Source of the DNA: Stenogyne calaminthoides
Taxonomy: Eukaryota > Streptophyta > Magnoliopsida > Lamiales > Lamiaceae
Assembly: GCA_037126765.1 (NCBI GenBank)
Contig: JBBCBC010000012.1
Location: 3,968,001 to 4,032,000, forward strand
Length of the DNA: 64,000 bases
Direction of reading: 5' to 3'
Shown: positions 37,549 to 49,812 of the stretch, in pieces
How the letters are laid out: each line of letters starts with the position of its first letter
How positions within the stretch are numbered: the stretch's first letter is position 1
Made by a program: the position numbers and the translations under genes
Notes under the pieces: generated by a model
The model's database searches: none
The model's input: the letters and a program-made list of their open reading frames with translations, nothing else
Told to the model about the DNA's origin: nothing

Positions 37549-37681
37549 GTTATAGATTGTGTATGTATATGTTGTATTGTTCATATGTTCATGTTTCATT
37601 GAATTTAATTTGCTATATGCTTAACAGCCTGAAACTATGAAACAACATACGTATTTGGGGATTATTTGTGCAAGTATCTTA

Positions 37682-39547
37682 TGTTTGGAGATGAAGTTAA
37701 TAGATTTTGATTAGATCCCAAAACCCTTGAGTATGATATGTTCAGAATAATCTTGATAGTCTGTAGAAAGGTTTCAGGATTAGAACGTTTTCAGGAAGTA
37801 TCTGCACCATGTATAGTCAGTAGATATTACTTAGGATTAATATATGAAGAATACATTAAGGGGGAACTCAGTGTATCCCTGAAGACTTAGATTTCCCTGA
37901 AGACTCAGATTACCCTAAAGACTCAGATCGTCCTGAAGACTCAGAACGTCTTGAAGACTCAGAACGCCCTGAAGACTCAGATCGCCCTGAAGACTCAGAA
38001 GAATCTGAGGACCTGAAGACTCAGAAGAACCTGATGACTATCTCACTGAGGACATCTGGACCAATTTGAGTTCTAAACATTTATTGACATAAAAGTTGTC
38101 CAAATAATTGATTGCAGACAAAAGGAATTAGAACTAAAGTGCCTTTTAAGGTTGTCTCATTCAGAAGAGATTGACCCAAAGAGCCGTTTTGTTTGTCTAT
38201 ATTCACTGAAGATCTGAACCAATCAGAGAGCGAAAACACTGTACTTTACTGACACTGAAAGTGACCTGTCCATGAGAAAGTTAGAGTTGTTGGGTTCAAG
38301 TCTGCAGATACAAAGTGATTGGCTGCATTGGTTACATATTACCTAAACCATGCAAGGGCGTGTTCAAACCCTAATAGAGGCATTTTTTACAAACTAGAAG
38401 AGGAAACCCTTGAAGCTATCTCCTCCAACGGATAGTTTTTTTTAAGAGTGACCTTGGTGAGTTGCCTATAAATACCAGTGACCTTCACCATTACAAGGTT
38501 ACGAGAAATCAAGAAACTTTAGAGCTCATTCGTATTCTTGCATTTGAAGCACTCGAAAAACCTAAGATTTCCCAAGTGTTTCACTTTGAAGAGAGCTCAT
38601 TTACTAAGCCTAGAATCTGTTAAGTATCCAAAGCTTAGTAAGAGATATCCTAGCCTTTGCATCTGTTCTTATTTGTAAAAGGATATCTCATCTTAGCTGG
38701 AAACCCACCCAAACTCAAACCCTATAGTTTAGGTAGTTTGTGTGTGTGATTGTTGGAAAGTGAGAGTTGTAAAGAGTTAGTAAGCTGCAGTTGAGTTCAG
38801 CCTGAAAACTCTAGAGAAGAAGTTAGTAAGCTGCTTGTGACAGTCTGAAAGCTTGTGTGTGTTTGAGTTAGTAAGCTGCAGTGTAGTTCAGCCTGAAAAC
38901 TCATAAAAGAAAGTTAGTAAGCTGCTGAGTTCAGTCTGAAAGCTTGAGGTAGTAGTAGTAGTGGGTTAACGAATTTCTCTGAGGATCAGAGAGAGTGGAC
39001 GTAGGAGCTTGAGCCTCTGAACTACTATAACTTGCTGTGTTATTTGCTTTCTGTTTTGCATTTTATCTGGTGCATATTTTCACTGAAAGCATACTGAGTT
39101 TTCTGATATTCAGTTGGAATCAATCCACTGAGTTTGCATTGAACTGATCACTGCCTTAACCACTGATTTACTAAGGGCATAAAGATTTTCAGCAAGATAA
39201 AACGAGTATAAACTTAGGGCTTACACATTCCTCACACTAGATAAGCTAGTATAGATAGTTGTCAAACTGACCTAACTCATCTGAGTAGTCAGTAAGATAG
39301 TTATCTACTCCAAGCTTATTTGGACTCTGTTTAAAATTTCATATCAGTTGGGCTAATATGAAGCTACTGAAAGCCGCTTAGTATTATTGTCTCAGAAGAC
39401 TTTGACTCAGAGTAATTTGTGCTTCTCAGGGCTGTTTATCAGGACAACCCGACCCACTGATTTCAGTTTTGTAAAAAGTTTGAAAAATCACCTAACACTT
39501 GTATCCCCCCCATACACGTGTAAGACTCGTTTACCCCGGGACCAACA
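37682..39547 (+). repeat. 5' LTR of element D
   Basis: About 1866 bp, ending CCCCGGGACCAACA. TATA box TATAAATA at 38467-38474. It contains the 18-bp tandem array listed separately, and repeated 'agttagtaagctgca' blocks at about 38775-38930 downstream of the TATA box. Confidence 0.9.
37881..38032. repeat. 18-bp tandem repeat in element D's LTR
   Basis: Seven adjacent units of the type GAAGACTCAGATCGCCCT (37881-38006), then one more at 38015-38032. It lies upstream of the TATA box, so it may act as an enhancer (inference). Element G's LTRs hold a 27-bp array with the same GAAGACTCAG core. Confidence 0.95.
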
Positions 39548-39549
39548 AG

Positions 39550-39560
39550 TGGTATCATAG
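39550..39560 (+). other. Primer-binding site of element D
   Basis: TGGTATCATAG, one base different from TGGTATCAGAG within the window considered, two bases after the LTR. Confidence 0.8.
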
Positions 39561-42127
39561 AAGTGGTTCAACTGATCACTTGCTTTGGTAGCCATAGTCT
39601 TGCTTACTGAGAGACTTTGGTGGTCTACTGAATAGATCTTACTGCTGATATCTTACAAGGCTCATTCGTCATGTCTTCTAAGAAACTTCATATGTTCTCT
39701 GTTGAGAACTATGACTTATGGAGGTTGAGAATGCAAGCACATCTGTATTCTAAACATGAGAGGATGTGGAGAGTTGTCTCTCAAGGACCATTTGAATACA
39801 CTGTTATGAATCCTAGAATTACTGATGTTGAGAGAGATGATCCCAGAGATGAACTTCCTAAGTCTGATGACCAACTTACTCCTGAGGAGAGAAAGTTAGT
39901 CAACTTAGACTATATTGCTAAAGATACTCTATATAACACTATTGATGATGGTGTTATGGGGATGATTTCTCACTGTGAAACTGTCAAAGAAATTTGGGAA
40001 ACACTTGCTATCATGTGTCAAGGCACATATCATATCAAGGAAAACAAACTATTTGTTGCCATTGCAAAGTTTGATAGCTTTGAAATGGAAAATGGTGAAT
40101 CTATTGATAAACTGGAAGTCAGATTCAGTAGTATCATGAATGATCTGAATGCTCTTGGGAAAAGATACCCAAAAAGAGATGTTGCACTAAAATTCTTAGA
40201 GGACTATCTAAGAAATGGGATATACATGTTGTGGTGATTGAAAACACCAAGAACATTGATTCTATGCCATATCAACAAGTTTTCTCTGAACTAAAAACTT
40301 ATGAATTTGTGATTGATAAGAAAACAAAGAAATCTGATAGCAAAGATGAATCTTCATCTAGCAAGAATGTAGCTTTCAAAGCTAAAGAAAAATCTTGTAA
40401 AACTAAAGAGCCTGATAACCCACCTGCCAAAAATCAGGATGAGCAAGAGGATAATCTAGTACTATTTGCAAGGAGGTTTGAAAGACTCAATAGCAGATAT
40501 GGAAAGTACAAAAAGTACTACAAAAATACCAGATACAGGAACAGAAATAACTCAGAGTCCATTGAGAAAAGGAAGGACCACAAAGCTGAAGGGTCTTCAT
40601 CCAGAAAGAAGGACTCCAAGACCAAGAAGGAGAGTGATCATGATGATGATACCAACAGATGCTACAACTGCAAAAAGAAGGGTCACTTCCAGTATGACTG
40701 TCCTGAGCTAAGCTCCAAGGAAAGAAAGGAAAGACAAACCAAAAGAGACAAGAAGAACTCAAACAAGAAGACTATGGTTGCTGAAGAAGAAGAACACTCT
40801 GAAGAAGGATCTAGCTCTTCAGAAGAAATGTTCTCAGATAGTGATAGTGATGATGTTTGCCTTGTTGCCATTGAAGAGGTAAATTCTTCTATCTCTGTTG
40901 CTGCTCCTATTCAAACACCTGAGTTATCAAGTTCATCAGTAACCAGTAATTTTGACCTGATGAATTCTTTTGAGAATCTTATGAAGGACTAGTGTAACGC
41001 CCCGGAATTCAGAACGTTGACCTCCGAGGTCATGACGCCCTAAACCCGAATCATCACTTAGTGAACCGTAAAACTGAGCCAGAAAATTTCTTTTAAAAGG
41101 TAGGACAAACAAATTTGAGTTGCAGCGGAATAAAACTTAACACAAGTTTAAAAATAGATGGGTAGATAAAATCAATACTTAGTACCGAAAAATCATTGGT
41201 ACAAGATCCACAGAGTATTAATTAGACATATTATTCGAATTTAGAAAATAGATTGTTTATTGAATAAGGCAGTGGGGAAGGTTCTTAGCATGCCATTTCT
41301 AAGGGTTTTCATGCTCAAACAAACTATGATCATAACATCAAGATTAAAGGTCTCATTGGTGCTCACCCTTATAGTTTCTTTCTTCGGGGGGGGGGGGAAT
41401 TTAGGGCTCTTGATGGAAACTCCTACTTCTAACACCTTCCTACCTTCAAGATGGTGGAGGAAGGACTCCTCCTTGGCTTGGTGGTGATGGTGGACGAAAT
41501 TGATAAGGAAGAAGGGAAAAAAAAGTCCTTCTCCTATCTCCTCTTAACTCTCTTCTCCTTTTCTTTTCTAACTCAAGAACCCCACTAAAATGGAGTGTTG
41601 GGGTGTATATATATATATAATGAGTGTGAGAGGAAGTATACGACAGAATTGGGGCTGATATAAGGGTGAAGGGATGGTGGAGTGCAAGGACAAAGGTAGA
41701 GTGGTGTGTTGGGAAAGGAAAGACATGGGTTAGTACTACTAAAATAGTGATTTTGTACCATAATATATATATTTACTAGATTAGAGATTTCCTTATGATA
41801 TTTGGAAGATCTCAGCTGATTTTGGCCGATTTTATTGATATTGTGGGGCCATCATTTGATAGTCCCACTTATTAGGAAGGATACGGATCCCGTCATTGAA
41901 TTTCAGTATTTTTTGGTTCGGTTTTCGACTCCGAAAATTAATTAAACTGGACGATTAAAATCGTAAAATTTTTCTTGGTTTCAAAAAAAATCTTCTTCAT
42001 CCTTTTCAATTCTTTAAATTTTAACATTTTTAAACGGACTTGAATTACGGATAAAAACTTGAAATGTGCTAGTAGAGTTTCCGGTTCGAAATGCTCGTCT
42101 GTCACCTGAAAAATAATATAACTCGAA

Positions 42128-43422
42128 TGTTGGGAGATGAATTTAATAAAGAAGATTTTGATTAGATCCCAAAACCCCTGAGTATGACATGTTCAAGATA
42201 ATCTTGATAGATGAGTCAGGATTCAGGTTTAGAGTGTTCAGGATGTTATCTGCACCGCGTATAGTCGGCAGATATAGATCAGGTTAGATTCTGAAGACTC
42301 AGTGTGAAACTGAGAAACTGAAGACTCAGTGTGAAACTGAGAATCTGAAGACTCAGTATGAAACTGAGAAACTGAAGACTCAGTATGAAGACTCAGTATG
42401 TCTCTGAAGACACTGAGACTCAGAGAATCCTGAAGGCACAGTAATTACTGAAGACTCAGTAATTACTGAATACTCAGTATAAATCTGAATGTTCCGAAGC
42501 GAAGAAACTGAGGAATATAGCCGTTGGAATCCAGCTGACGTGGACTAATGAGAGGAAGACAACCAGCCTGGAAAAGCTGCAGAACTTACAAAGAATAGTA
42601 TGGATTTGAATGTGATTCTCTCCAACGGTAACATTCAAATCCACACTATAAATACAAGATCTTCCATCAAATTAAGTGTGGATGCGTGGAGAATATAGCA
42701 CACGATGCTACAGAGCTAAGAGGACATATACTCAAAGCATTCCCACCCTAGAACACAAGTCTGTAGATATACAAATATGTTACAGAGTGTTCTAGAACCC
42801 AATCTAAGCAACCCACGATGTATCCTAAGCTTAGAGAGATTTTCCCAACCTTAGCATTGAGGCTAAACAAATGTAAGGGAAAATCTCACCATAGTTGGAG
42901 ACAAAACCAAACCCAAACCTCATTCTCGTAAGAGATAACTAGTGGTGAAGTGAGGTAGTTGTTAGGCAATCCCGAGAGAGGGTGATAAGTCCCGAGGGAG
43001 TGTGAACTCGTTAAACATCTAGAGGCGAGCCCGAGAGGGTGATAAGTCCAGAGGCGAGCCCGAGAGGGTGATAAGTCCAGTTTGAGTAAGTAAACTACAG
43101 AGGTAGTCAGAAAGCTCAAAGTAGAAAGGTTAGTAAACTACAGAGGTAGTCAGAAAACCTTAGTAAGTGTTTGAAGGAATTTCCCTAGGAACAGGGAGAG
43201 TGGATGTAGGAGCTTGAGTCTCCGAAAAACAATATACATTGTTGTGTTCTTTATTGCTTTATGTTCTTATCTTGTCATATGCATTCGATTATAAGCAAGA
43301 CACAACACATGAGCTTAAAACACAAAAATCTGGAATCACCATTCCTTCACCCCTGTTTTATATGCATCTCACGACATGTTTGCTTCCGCACGCGCAAAAT
43401 GGGTTTTTCACCGGGACCAACA
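42128..43422 (+). repeat. 5' LTR of element G
   Basis: 1295 bp, TGTTGGGAGATGAA to GGGACCAACA. TATA box TATAAATA at 42647-42654. A tandem array at about 42282-42400 has a 27-bp unit (CTGAAGACTCAGTGTGAAAC...), about three full units plus degenerate ones. A second duplication, GAGGCGAGCCCGAGAGGGTG, occurs twice at 43022-43078. Confidence 0.95.
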
Positions 43423-44456
43423 AGTGGTATCAGAGCAGGAGTTCTAAAGTTCACTATTTTTTAAAGATGCATATATTTTAATGTTTTGGCGTCATAATCT
43501 AAAAGGATGTCAAAACATTATCAACTTGTGTTATTCAAGCTAACAAGTTGAGGAGGAACGAAAGAACAAGTTGAGGGGGAACTCACGGAATCAGAAGTAG
43601 ATGATCGAGATCAGACGAGGTTACAGACGAGACTGATCGAGATCAGATGAGTTAGATGAGTTTGGAGTTAAATGATGAACTGTGCAAAATCAGAAGTGAA
43701 GAAAAGCTAAAGCCAGCAAATCAGAAGAGAAGGTTACAAATCAGAAGATGAGCAGATGAGACTGATCGAGATCAGACGTGATCGAGATCAGACGTGATCG
43801 AGATCAGATATGATAAACCTGATATGCTAACCTAATATGATGACCTGATGCTATCCTGATATGTTGATCTGAAGTTGTGTTGATCTGATCAGTCAAGCTG
43901 ATCAGATCAGGCAAAGAAGAAATCAGATAGCCTGAGTAAAAGTGATCTGAGGCTCAGTAAGTAAAGTGAACTGAGACTCAGTATAGGTCAAGAGACCTGA
44001 GGGTCAGTAAGTAAAAGAGACCTAAGGGTCAGGATGTCTGAAGTCAGAAGAACTGAACTCAGTCAGCATGAGTGTCAGTATGCCTGATCAGACAAGGTCC
44101 GTTGAAGAGGAATGAAGAGCTAGAGCTGAAGATCAAAGAAGACTGAAGACCAAGACTGAAGACTCTTGTAATTCTTTATGTTTTTGTCTTTATTTTCTGA
44201 GAAGTTCATTGTAAACTGTAACACTCTATCATACATCAATGGAACTTTATCTTTTATGCTCAAAGATAATACCTCATTATCTTTTTACATGTCTTTACTT
44301 TTGATATGCCTGATTATTGTTGAAGAAATTGTTGGGAAAATGATTGTGAAATTTGTTGAGAGATATACCATTCTTGTAATAGGAAAAACTGAAACCTGAG
44401 TATAGGTTAAGTGTTTTGTAACAAGATGGTTTTGGCATCATCAAAAAGGGGGAAAT

Positions 44457-45751
44457 TGTTGGGAGATGAATTTAATAAAGAAGATTTTGATTAGATCCCA
44501 AAACCCCTGAGTATGACATGTTCAAGATAATCTTGATAGATGAGTCAGGATTCAGGTTTAGAGTGTTCAGGATGTTATCTGCACCGCGTATAGTCGGCAG
44601 ATATAGATCAGGTTAGATTCTGAAGACTCAGTGTGAAACTGAGAAACTGAAGACTCAGTGTGAAACTGAGAATCTGAAGACTCAGTATGAAACTGAGAAA
44701 CTGAAGACTCAGTATGAAGACTCAGTATGTCTCTGAAGACACTGAGACTCAGAGAATCCTGAAGGCACAGTAATTACTGAAGACTCAGTAATTACTGAAT
44801 ACTCAGTATAAACCTGAATGTTCCGAAGCGAAGAAACTGAGGAATATAGCCGTTGGAATCCAACTGACGTGGACCAATGAGAGGAAGACAACCAGCCTGG
44901 AAAAGCTGCAGAACTTACAAAGAATAGTATGGATTTGAATGTGATTCTCTCCAACGGTAACATTCAAATCCACACTATAAATACAAGATCTTCCATCAAA
45001 TTAAGTGTGGATGCGTGGAGAATATAGCACACGATGCTACAGAGCTAAGAGGACATATACTCAAAGCATTCCCACCCTAGAACACAAGTCTGTAGATATA
45101 CAAATATGTTACAGAGTGTTCTAGAACCCAATCTAAGCAACCCACGATGTATCCTAAGCTTAGAGAGATTTTCCCAACCTTAGCATTGAGGCTAAACAAA
45201 TGTAAGGGAAAATCTCACCATAGTTGGAGACAAAACCAAACCCAAACCCCATTCTCGTAAGAGATAACTAGTGGTGAAGTGAGGTAGTTGTTAGGCAATC
45301 CCGAGAGAGGGTGATAAGTCCCGAGGGAGTGTGAACTCGTTAAACATCTAGAGGCGAGCCCGAGAGGGTGATAAGTCCAGAGGCGAGCCCGAGAGGGTGA
45401 TAAGTCCAGTTTGAGTAAGTAAACTACAGAGGTAGTCAGAAAGCTCAAAGTAGAAAGGTTAGTAAACTACAGAGGTAGTCAGAAAACCTTAGTAAGTGTT
45501 TGAAGGAATTTCCCTAGGAACAGGGAGAGTGGATGTAGGAGCTTGAGTCTCCGAAAAACAATATACATTGTTGTGTTCTTTATTGCTTTATGTTCTTATC
45601 TTGTCATATGCATTCGATTATAAGCAAGACACAACACATGAGCTTAAAACACAAAAATCTGGAATCACCATTCCTTCACCCCTGTTTTATATGCATCTCA
45701 CGACATGTTTGCTTCCGCACGCGCAAAATGGGTTTTTCACCGGGACCAACA
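44457..45751 (+). repeat. 3' LTR of element G
   Basis: Same length as the 5' LTR and about 99.7% identical by direct reading. The differences I saw are at AAATCTG/AAACCTG, CCAGCTG/CCAACTG, GGACTAA/GGACCAA and AACCTCA/AACCCCA. Confidence 0.95.
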
Positions 45752-46890
45752 ATACACATATTTAAGACAAGTATTTCATTTTGAAAGTTTAAAAGTAAAG
45801 CAATAAATCCTAAATTGGTTCCGGTTGTTACAACTAGTCTGTGTTACAAGAACTGTTCATAGAAACTCAAGAGCAGAATGAGGAACTGACTGCTGAGAAT
45901 CTAAGGTGGAAAAACTCTAATGCTGCTGAGATCACTTCTCAATTAATGGGAGCTACTGATGAACTGGATGTTCTGAAAGTACATCTCTCATAGAAAGAGA
46001 AGATGATAGAGGTCCTGAAAGGAAAGCTAGAGAAATCCACTGAGAAAAATCAGCTTATCAGGACTGAATTCAATGATCTCTTTGAGAAACATGAAACTCT
46101 AAAGAAAAGTGAGGATAGCTTGCGGAGAAAGGTAGTTCTATTGAATTCTGCATCTAAAGCAATAGATGAAATTCTGAGTTATCAAAGACCTGCAACTATA
46201 AAGGCTGGATTGGGATATAATCCAGGGGGAACCTCACATGGTCTTCTGAATGCTGCTTCTACTAGTGGAACTAAGACTATCTTTATTAAACCGACGGTTC
46301 GTACTGATCTTCTTATTGAAGAACAACCTGTGTTTTAGACAAGGGTAAAGGACCTATGGTTTCAGAAAACCTGAAGGTTCAGGAAGGAAAGCCCAAACCT
46401 CAGGTAAAGGCTAGAAAACCTGAACACTCAGTAGGAAATCCTCAGGCTAAGAATACCAACCTGGAGAAATCTTCACTGAACCATCAGAGAAATCTTCAGA
46501 AGAGAAACACTCCGCCAAGAAATTATCAACTGAGGAGACCAAGTCCTCAGGTTACTGAAAGACCACAATTTCAGTACAGGCAACCTAAACCCCACTTGCC
46601 TAAGGGTAAAGGTTTCCTGAACCCAAGTCAGCAGAGACATAAACCATCTGCACCAAGGCCACTGGAACAAGAGGTCTGAACCCAAGAAAAACTCTAAGGC
46701 TCATGTTCATGCTAAGGCTGGCACTCATACACAGGATACTGCCAAGGCACCAAGGGTGGTGAATGTGTATGTAGATGTTTATGGAAGACAAATCAACCAC
46801 TCTAAAGTAATTATAGTTGTGAGACAGATTTGGGTTCCAAAAGGTACAGCTAACCTGGTAGGACCCTACACCAAATGGGTACCTAAGGTC

Positions 46891-46905
46891 TGATCTGTTT
46901 TTCAG
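46891..46905 (+). promoter_or_regulatory. Gag stop and acceptor-like site (element D)
   Basis: TGATCTGTTTTTCAG follows GTACCTAAGGTC, giving the same stop, pyrimidine run and CAG as in B and C although the surrounding DNA has diverged. Here the frame after it is the same as before. Confidence 0.4.
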
Positions 46906-49147
46906 GAGAAGAAAAAGGGCACTGAGCTGAATGAAGACAACATATCCCTAATGAGTGGAAGTGAAATGGCTCCTGCTGCATGATATCTGGACAGTGGATG
47001 TTCAAGGCACATGACATGATACAAACAATTACTCACTGACTATGTTGAGCAAAAAGGCCCTCAGATTACTTTTGGAGATAATTCCAAAGGACAGACTGGA
47101 GGATATGAAACTCTTGAAGTTGAATCTGTTCATATCCATGGTGTATCATATGTTTCTGGTTTAAAGCATAACTTGATTTCTATCAGTCAATTCTGTGACA
47201 AAGGATTCAATGTTGAATTCTCAAAGAACTTATGTTATGTGAAAGATAATGCTTCACAACAAGTACTACTGACTGGTACTAGAAAAGGAAATGTATATAT
47301 CGCTGATTGGAGATTAACTCCTATGGGTACGTGTTTTGTTGCTAAGAAAGCTACTGAAATCAGTTGGTTGTGGCACAAAAGGTTGAATCACTGGAACTTC
47401 AAAACCCTGAGCAAACTTGCAAGATTAACACTTGTGAGGGGGTTACCAAATGAAATATTCAGTAAAGATCATGTATGTGATACTTGTCAGAAAGGAAAAC
47501 AAATCAGAGCATCATTAAAAAGCAAAGTAGAGGTGTCTACTGATAGAATACTTCAATTGTTACATATGGATCTTTTTGGTCCAGTAACACCTATGAGCAC
47601 AAATGGTAGGAAATATACACTTGTGGTAGTTGATGACTACTCTAGATACACATGGGTCATATTCTTACTCAGTAAGAAAGAGACTCAGACAAAATTACCA
47701 GAATTACTAAAAAGACTCAGTATTGAAAAGAATCTGAGTGTGGTCAAAATCAGATCAGATAAAGGCACTGAGTTTATCAATCATATTATATCTGATTATT
47801 GTGCAGCAAATGGAATAACTCATGAAACATCAGCTACAAGGACCCCACAACAGAATGGTGTTGCTGAAAGAAGAAATAGGACACTGAAAGAAGCTGCAAG
47901 AACAATGATTGCTGAAGCTGACATTCCTAAAAGATTTTGGGCTGAGGCAGTCAACACTGCATGCTACTCTCAGAACAGGTCCATGCTGACAAAGAATCAA
48001 GGAAAAACACCTTATGAGTTGTGGAATGAAAGGAAGCCTCTTGTTTCTTTCTTTCGTGTGTTTGGTTGTAAGTGTTTCATACACAATAATGGTAAAGATC
48101 AGTTGAAAACCTTTGATAGCAAAGCTGATGAAGGGATATTCTTAGGATATTCTGAATTCAGTAAAGCCTTCAGAGTTTACAATTGTAGGACCTTTATTGT
48201 GGAAGAAACACCTCATGTTATTTTTGATGAATCTATTTGTGTTCAGAAGAAACAGGAACATAACTCAGGAGAATTGACAAAGAGGATAACCAGACTTAGC
48301 CTGAAGAAAAATTTCAAAACATCATCTGTGCCTGGAAAGAAGAAGCCAATCTTCTTCTATGAATGGAGTGAGTCAGACTCAGACAAGGAAACTCAGGATG
48401 GAAATACTCAGGCTGGTGAAACTAAGGATGATAGTTCTCCACTGAAGGAAAGCCAACACACTGAAGCTGACAATCTAAACAAACCCCAGTTCAGACTCAG
48501 GTATGTAATGCCGATGAAGATGTGGTCACAACTGAGGCAAGCTATGAATCCATCAACCAAGGGGGAACAAATGTCATTAACAATGTTCTGAATGGAATTT
48601 CCCCTGAGGAAGATGATTCCCTTTCTCCTTTTCTGTTGTTCCCTGAATTTAATGTTATACCTGAACCTAACATTTCTAATGTTGAGGACACTACTGAAGG
48701 GGGGACATCCAGGAGAACTTGGTTAGATAGTCATCCCTCAAGTCAGATTGTGGGTGATTTATCTGAAGGTGTTAAAACAAGAAGGTTCCATGGTGAAAGT
48801 GCTTTATTCTGTTGCTTCCTATCTGAGAAGGAACCTACTGAGATTGAAGAAGCTCTTCAAGATTCATTCTGGATTAATGTTATGCAAGAAGAGCTGAATC
48901 AGTTTACAAGAAATGAAGTTTGGGAGCTAGTGGACAAACCTAAGAGGCACAATGTGATTGGAACAAAGTGGGTGTTCAAAAACAAGAGAGATGAAAATAA
49001 CAACATTGTAAGAAACAAGGCAAGACAAGTTGCACAGAGATATTCCCAAGAAGAAGGCTTGGACTATGATGAAACATTTACACTTGTTGCAAGACTAGAA
49101 GCCATCAGATTGTTTCTTGCATATGCTGCTCACATGAAACTCACAGT

Positions 49148-49730
49148 TGTTGTACGGAGAGATAACCTGACCTAAGGAAGTCTTGGGATTGGGTAATCTC
49201 ATATGTAACGTGTTATCCGACTTTGTCCAGCTGGGGCAGGACGGGAGGCTGCTTTGGAGTTTCGGGAGGTCGCCTGCGGCCTGACATAACAAGAAGGTTG
49301 CGGTGCGACTTGAAAGAGCCGGAAGTCGCGGTCGAAGTGATCACAACTTCGGTTGGAGATATATATGGACAAGATTCGGGCAGTTATGGTGAGGCGGATT
49401 TCTCGGGATGTATCCAGGGAAAGCATATCCGTGAGCGCGACTTGCGGAGCAAGGAAGGAAACCCTGATAAGCCCACGAGAGAAAGCCCACGAAGACTGTA
49501 GCCCATGTCTATAAATATCACTTGTAGTGTACGTTGTAAGGGATCGAACTTTTAGCACCCTAGGCATATATTATACAGTACAAATCCTGGCTTGGTGCCC
49601 CCAGACGTAGTCTATTCCAAAGATGAACTGGGTAATCAAATCACTTGTCATTTATTGCTTTCGCCATGGTATTGATCGGAGCATTACTAAATTGTTTGCT
49701 TGTTCGCCGGTAACAAAACCGGGTACAACA
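49148..49730 (+). repeat. 5' LTR of element E
   Basis: 583 bp, TGTTGTACGG to GGGTACAACA. TATA box TATAAATA at 49510-49517. Pairs with 60407-60989. Confidence 0.97.
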
Positions 49731-49731
49731 A

Positions 49732-49751
49732 TTGGCGCCGTCTGTGGCAAG
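49732..49751 (+). other. Primer-binding site of element E
   Basis: TTGGCGCCGTCTGTGGCAAG directly after the LTR. A TGGCGCC core is usual in plant Gypsy elements of this group and unlike the methionine-tRNA site of the Copia elements here. Confidence 0.85.
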
Positions 49752-49812
49752 ATCAATTCCTACGAAATCACTTTGTTCGAAGGAAGACCCATCTCATCTC
49801 TGATCAATACCA

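Larger units (their letters stand above)
25847..37681 (+). mobile_element. Element C: Sirevirus-like Copia, 5' part, inserted in A's 3' LTR
   Basis: Starts TGTTAGGAAATTTG at 25847 inside A's LTR (preceding bases AATAG). Layout: 5' LTR, primer site, gag-pol, spacer, third-ORF promoter and leader intron. The element is then cut by D at 37682. Two solo LTRs lie inside it. The end of the third ORF and the 3' LTR must lie past the right edge if no deletion occurred. C is the best-read relative of B and serves as the reference for the CAG/CTG comparison. Confidence 0.88.
42128..45751 (+). mobile_element. Element G: young non-coding LTR element related to D
   Basis: Two LTRs of exactly 1295 bp surround 1034 bp of internal DNA with a perfect primer site (TGGTATCAGAGC, 43425-43436) and purine tract (CATCAAAAAGGGGGAAAT, 44438-44456). 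The interior has no gag or pol, only GATCAGA-rich and purine-rich sequence and a B-like 3' untranslated stretch. I count 4 differences between the LTRs, all transitions, making it the youngest insertion here. It must have moved using proteins from a relative such as D. The flanks do not match (TCGAA before, ATACA after), so no target duplication is seen. Confidence 0.93.
40993..45832 (+). mobile_element. Solo LTR F in element D's gag, with G nested inside
   Basis: Starts TGTAACGCCCCGG and ends CCGGTTGTTACA, flanked by the perfect duplication ACTAG (40988-40992, 45833-45837). Without G (42128-45751) it is about 1216 bp with no coding capacity. It carries a (TA)n run near 41608-41620 and a run of 12 G at 41386-41397. 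TGTAAC...GTTACA ends suit an LTR, possibly Gypsy, but no internal domain is left to prove the superfamily. Confidence 0.88.

Noticed and set aside
37881..38032. Regularly spaced direct repeats resembling a CRISPR array
   Set aside because: Units are adjacent with no unique spacers, lie in an LTR upstream of a TATA box, and the genome is a plant.
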